Below, piece after piece: positions 60,462-64,000 of a DNA stretch of 64,000 bases. A program made the position numbers and the translations under genes. The stretch comes from Paenibacillus tritici. Lineage in GTDB: Bacteria > Bacillota > Bacilli > Paenibacillales > Paenibacillaceae. The stretch lies in the NCBI RefSeq assembly GCF_013204885.1, contig NZ_JABMKX010000004.1:186001-250000 (forward strand), read 5' to 3'. Under the pieces are notes generated by a model. The model searched no databases. It saw only the letters and a list, made by a program, of their open reading frames with translations, and was not told the DNA's origin. The stretch's first letter is position 1, and every line of letters starts with the position of its first letter.

Positions 60462-62006
60462 TTATTGAAGAGAAGATTGATATTCCTGAAACTGTTTTTG
60501 GTATTCCGCAACTACCTTGTCCAGGCCCGCTTTCTTCATTTTGTCCAGTGCTTCAGTGAAGGCTTGGTCGTAGTCCAGAACCCCCATATAGATTGGAGTG
60601 ATGCTGGCTGAAGCTTCCGAGAGAATATTAGTATATTCCGTTCTCACATTCGTTGGATCAAAAATAAAGTTGGCTGCAATACTATTAACCGCTTTGGGAT
60701 TTGGCTCAAATAAGACTTTGTTATTGTCAGGTATACTATTCTCCAGGTCAAAGCGCATAAAGTTCACATTCCCGTTTTGCGAATCGGAGCCCCTGTATCT
60801 CGGATTGTTATTGTTATTCGGATCTTTGATCGGCTTTAGGCCCTTTTCGCCATCTTTGGTGTAGTGTTCACCCTCTATGCCATATTGAACCAGATCATAA
60901 TTGTCCTGACTGGCCAGCATCCAATCCATGAATTTCACGGCTGCCTCCGGATGTTTGCTGTTCGCCGGTACGGCATTTCCGTTCTTGAAGGAGAGTGGAC
61001 GCAGATATTCTTTCTCCGGGTTAAACCATACCACTCCGATATCGTCTACTGTAGCTTTTGGATTGTATTTCTGGAGCCCGTTCAAGCTTCCGCCCGTTCC
61101 CAGGCGTACGAACCACTCCCCGCTGTCGAGCTGAGCATCTACCTGCTCCTGCTTCATGACTAGGATATCAGGATTCGTAATTTCTTTGGTGTACAGCTCG
61201 CGCATGAAAGCAGCATCCTTCTTGAATTCTTCTGTCTCAATCCAGGATTTGACCTCACCGTTCTGATTAACATAAAAGAACTTATCTTTAACGGTGAACG
61301 GGAAGCTGTCATAACTCCGGTGTAAGATGGAGGTATGCAGGGATATCGGGTCAAAATCGGCCCGGGTGCCGAGATAAGGCTTGTTTTTGCCCTTCCAGTT
61401 CTTCATCACAATCTCCCAGGCGCTAATCAATTCAGCCGGAGTTGCCGGCTCTTTCAGATTGTTCTCGCGGAGAATGTCGCGGCGGATATTGAATTGCCCC
61501 TCGCTCGCCATTTCAACCCAGTAGGAGGGGACGATATAATATTTCCCGCCAATGGTTGCGCCGCTAAAGATATCCTCCGGGATATGCTTTTTCAGGTTTG
61601 CTCCATATTTTTCAATTTCCTCTGAGATATCTGCCAGCGCCCCCCGGGTATAGTAGTTGGAGAACGGAGTGCGGTCCTGCATGACATGGAAGAGATCGAA
61701 CTCTTCGCCCGTGGACAGCATCAGGTTCAGCTTCTGGTCCCATGCATCCCAGGGGATGAAGATTTTCTCCACTTCAACGCCGACACCATCTGCAGCCAGC
61801 TTCTCATTGACTTTTTCATACACCTTTTGGTAGTCTTTGGGCTCGGTGCCGGGAACCACGTATTTGATCCGGACGATATTGTCCGACTTCGGGGATGAAG
61901 CGTTATTTTCCCCGTTTGCGGCAGGGCTGTCGGAAGCCTTGCCGCACCCGATCAATGTAGAAAGGGCAAGCACCACAGCACATAGAATGGCGTAATGTTT
62001 TTTCAT
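60462..62006 (-). CDS. ABC transporter substrate-binding lipoprotein (LplA type)
   Basis: 514 aa. Lipobox STLIGCGKA near residue 21, an Asn/Ser-rich linker, then a two-lobed oligosaccharide-binding fold (KYVVPGTEPKDYQKVYEKVN, IPWDAWDQKLNLMLSTGEEF) ending with the family's AFTEALDKMKKAGLDKVVAE then YQKQFQEY helix. GAGGAGGT precedes the ATG. Together with the two upstream permeases it forms a large-oligosaccharide importer that would use a shared ATPase. Confidence 0.92.
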   Translation of the reverse strand: MKKHYAILCAVVLALSTLIGCGKASDSPAANGENNASSPKSDNIVRIKYVVPGTEPKDYQKVYEKVNEKLAADGVGVEVEKIFIPWDAWDQKLNLMLSTGEEFDLFHVMQDRTPFSNYYTRGALADISEEIEKYGANLKKHIPEDIFSGATIGGKYYIVPSYWVEMASEGQFNIRRDILRENNLKEPATPAELISAWEIVMKNWKGKNKPYLGTRADFDPISLHTSILHRSYDSFPFTVKDKFFYVNQNGEVKSWIETEEFKKDAAFMRELYTKEITNPDILVMKQEQVDAQLDSGEWFVRLGTGGSLNGLQKYNPKATVDDIGVVWFNPEKEYLRPLSFKNGNAVPANSKHPEAAVKFMDWMLASQDNYDLVQYGIEGEHYTKDGEKGLKPIKDPNNNNNPRYRGSDSQNGNVNFMRFDLENSIPDNNKVLFEPNPKAVNSIAANFIFDPTNVRTEYTNILSEASASITPIYMGVLDYDQAFTEALDKMKKAGLDKVVAEYQKQFQEYQSSLQ

Positions 62007-62063
62007 GAATAATATAGACCTCCTCTATTTATGCCTATTTATGTTAACCCCTTAGGGATGACA

Positions 62064-62936
62064 TCAGCCTTTAACTGAACCTATAACCAGCCCTTTCACG
62101 AAGTACTTTTGCAGATACGGATAGAGGAGGACGATCGGCCCGATCGTCACGATGGCTGTCGCCATCTTGACCGACTCCGAAGGAAGCGTAACGTCGCTTG
62201 TTCCGGCCAGCATAGCCATATCGTTCAGCATACTGATCTCCGATTGCATCTGCAGCAGCATGAATTGCAGCGGATACAAATCTTTGGTGTCAATTAGCAT
62301 GATCGCATTCCACCAGTTATTCCAGTAATCCAGTCCATAGAAGAGGGCAATGGTCGCGAGTACCGGCTTACATAACGGAAGGTAAATCTTAAAAGCAATC
62401 ACAATATCACTCGCTCCGTCTATGGTAGCTGATTCCCGCAGCGAGTCGGGAATTCCGTTCATGAAATTGCGTACCAGGAAGAGGTTGAACGGGCTGAACA
62501 GGAGCGACGGAATAATCAGAGCCAAGATATTATTGGTTAATCCGAGTGACCGGTTCATCAGATACCAGGGCACAATCCCGGCTGTGAAAATCATGGTGAT
62601 AAAGAAGTAAAGAGCCAGCAGATTGCGGTTCTTCACATTTTTGTTCGCTAATGTATAGCCTGCCATAGAAGTAATCAGAATAGCCAGCGTGGTACCGACG
62701 ACCGTGACAAAGATAGAAATTCCGTAGCTCTGAATGACTTGGGAGCCGCCCGTGAAGATCAGCTTATAGGCATATAGAGAGAATTTCTCCGGAAAGAGGC
62801 TGTAGCCGTTCTTAAGAATAGCATCCTCATCCGTGATAGAGATCATCAGCACGAGTAGCATCGGAAGCAGGCAAAGCGCCGAATACACCGCAGTCAGCGT
62901 GTACATGACCGTCTTGCTGATTGACATTTTTTTCAT
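62064..62936 (-). CDS. ABC transporter permease (LplC/YtcP-like)
   Basis: 290 aa from the ATG at 62936 with GGAGGAG 5 nt upstream; the frame is open to 63152 but the extra part overlaps the other permease gene. Six membrane segments (TLTAVYSALCLLPMLLVLMI at the start) and the EAA loop ESATIDGASDIVIAFKIYLP. It has the LplC/YtcP-type stretch FTAGIVPWYLMNRSLGLTNN. It lies 16 bp after its partner permease. Confidence 0.92.
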   Translation of the reverse strand: MKKMSISKTVMYTLTAVYSALCLLPMLLVLMISITDEDAILKNGYSLFPEKFSLYAYKLIFTGGSQVIQSYGISIFVTVVGTTLAILITSMAGYTLANKNVKNRNLLALYFFITMIFTAGIVPWYLMNRSLGLTNNILALIIPSLLFSPFNLFLVRNFMNGIPDSLRESATIDGASDIVIAFKIYLPLCKPVLATIALFYGLDYWNNWWNAIMLIDTKDLYPLQFMLLQMQSEISMLNDMAMLAGTSDVTLPSESVKMATAIVTIGPIVLLYPYLQKYFVKGLVIGSVKG

Positions 62937-62952
62937 AGTTACTCCTCCGGAT

Positions 62953-63945
62953 TTAGTATAATGCGCCATCTTTGAAGAACCTGCGGGTAATGGCATTTGT
63001 CCCAAAGACAAGGATGAATCCGATGACCGACTGGAAAAGTCCAACAGCCATGGCTTCGGAGGGGTCGCCAATCTGACGCAAGGACCGGAATACATACGTA
63101 TCAATGATATCCGTGGTCGAATACAGGGTGCCGTTGTCACCGATGAGCGCATAGATCATTCCGAAATCGCCGTACATAATTTTGCCGACCGAGAGCATCG
63201 TCAGGATAATAACCGTGGGCATCATTAGCGGAAGCGTAATCCGGAAGCACATCTGCAGGCGGTTAGCCCCGTCAATCTCGGCTGCTTCATACAACGTCTC
63301 GTCGATACCGGTAATGGTCGCCAAGTAGATAATGGCACTCATTCCGGCCCCCTTCCACACATGCATGACCGTAAGAATCGCCGGCCAAGACTGCGCCTCG
63401 GTATACCAGTTCACGGAGGACATGCCGAGCTGGTTCAGCGTTTTGTTCACAATCCCCATATCCATCGAGAAGAGCGCATACAGCACATAGCTAATGACAA
63501 TCCATGAGATGAAATTCGGGAATAACATCAGGGATTGACTGATCTTAACAAACAGCTTCTTGCGCAGCTCGTTTAGAACCAGTGAAATAGCCAGCGCCAT
63601 CAGCGTACCGAAAATAATAAAGAGTAAATTGAGGTAAATGGTGTTGAAGGTGACCGTAAGCGCTTTGTTGGACCGGAAGAAGAACTCGAAGTTCTTGAAT
63701 CCCACCCATTCGCTATGGAAGATTCCCTTGGTATAATTGAAACGCTGGAAAGCAATGACCATATAAGGATACGTCATATAGCCGAAAATAAAAGTGTAGG
63801 CCATTGCCGGCAAAACCAACAAATAGGATGTACCATTCCTGCGGATGTCAGAAAGTATGCTGAGTCTTGGACGCCGTTTTTTTGTCAATTTCCTGTTCCC
63901 CCCATTTGTTATAAATGACGATTGCCTTGATTCCAGATTAGCCAT
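62953..63945 (-). CDS. ABC transporter permease (LplB-like)
   Basis: 330 aa. A basic N-terminal tail, then LLVLPAMAYTFIFGYMTYPY as the first membrane segment, LplB-type VIAFQRFNYTKGIFHSEWVG and GFKNFEFFF, and EAA loop EAAEIDGANRLQMCFRITLP. GGGAGGGT precedes the ATG. It is the first gene of the leftward operon (two permeases, binding protein, DUF1861, GH130), with a cre-like site 30 bp upstream. Confidence 0.92.
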   Translation of the reverse strand: MANLESRQSSFITNGGNRKLTKKRRPRLSILSDIRRNGTSYLLVLPAMAYTFIFGYMTYPYMVIAFQRFNYTKGIFHSEWVGFKNFEFFFRSNKALTVTFNTIYLNLLFIIFGTLMALAISLVLNELRKKLFVKISQSLMLFPNFISWIVISYVLYALFSMDMGIVNKTLNQLGMSSVNWYTEAQSWPAILTVMHVWKGAGMSAIIYLATITGIDETLYEAAEIDGANRLQMCFRITLPLMMPTVIILTMLSVGKIMYGDFGMIYALIGDNGTLYSTTDIIDTYVFRSLRQIGDPSEAMAVGLFQSVIGFILVFGTNAITRRFFKDGALY

Positions 63946-63974
63946 ACCCTCCCGAAGAGTCTATTTCAAAACCT

Positions 63975-63988
63975 GGAAAACGCTTTCA
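63975..63988. promoter_or_regulatory. cre-like site (CcpA) before the LplB operon
   Basis: GGAAAACGCTTTCA (minus strand TGAAAGCGTTTTCC) fits TGWNANCGNTNWCA at all but one defined base on either strand. It lies 30-43 bp upstream of the first operon gene, so glucose repression is likely. Confidence 0.65.
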
Positions 63989-64000
63989 AATTCAAACACA

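Overview
The window looks like a chromosomal segment of a Paenibacillus-type, spore-forming Firmicute. Supporting signs are a full pro-sigK gene, SLH-domain surface proteins, lipoprotein solute-binding proteins of LplA type, B. subtilis-like puc/ytm/yhaM genes, strong GGAGG ribosome sites with frequent TTG starts, and cre-like CcpA sites. The genus call is an inference from gene content. No rRNA, tRNA or CRISPR array was seen.

Layout. 1-5330: purine/allantoin breakdown (allB tail, allC, pucG, ade). 5331-11777: a noncoding stretch with a 30-bp tandem repeat, an IDEAL-like small protein, hemH, a secreted triple FMN-binding protein behind two FNR-like boxes, and yhaM. 11994-14924: a divergent pair, exonuclease-TerD and TerD-vWA, bracketed by direct repeats. 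15523-26070: a GNAT enzyme, a LysR regulator and a long cluster (amino-acid ABC importer, two flavin monooxygenases, M20 deacylase, FAD oxidase, DinB protein) that resembles the B. subtilis ytm/yxe S-modified cysteine salvage operons. 26182-34083: PspA/PspC envelope-stress genes, an HD hydrolase, a CPBP protease, a membrane protein, a PP2C-like protein and a SWIM-SNF2 helicase.

From 34212 the character changes. An intact pro-sigK gene (TTG start, sigma-E/sigma-K-type promoter) is followed by more AT-rich accessory DNA in which pieces of the sigK 3' end recur at 38029, 56539 and 58343. The stretches between them hold (a) a serine hydrolase-SLH protein and a secA remnant, (b) an 18-kb polysaccharide locus (AraC regulator, lacZ, two-component system, sugar ABC importer, a 1.85-kaa beta-helix enzyme ending in a dockerin, and a cohesin-SLH anchor), and (c) a nitronate monooxygenase-like gene and a small membrane protein. 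The simplest reading is repeated insertion of DNA into the 3' part of sigK, with each event restoring the gene and pushing the older 3' end downstream.

58431-63945: a leftward operon for an LplABC-type importer, a GH130 enzyme and a DUF1861 protein, with a cre-like site at its start.

The two most unusual items are the serial sigK 3'-end copies and the adjacent dockerin enzyme/cohesin-SLH anchor pair, which looks like a minimal cell-surface cellulosome-like device. A third is a family of about 200-260-bp imperfect palindromic elements (3242-3499, 15331-15521, 30577-30792) whose paired arms change together.
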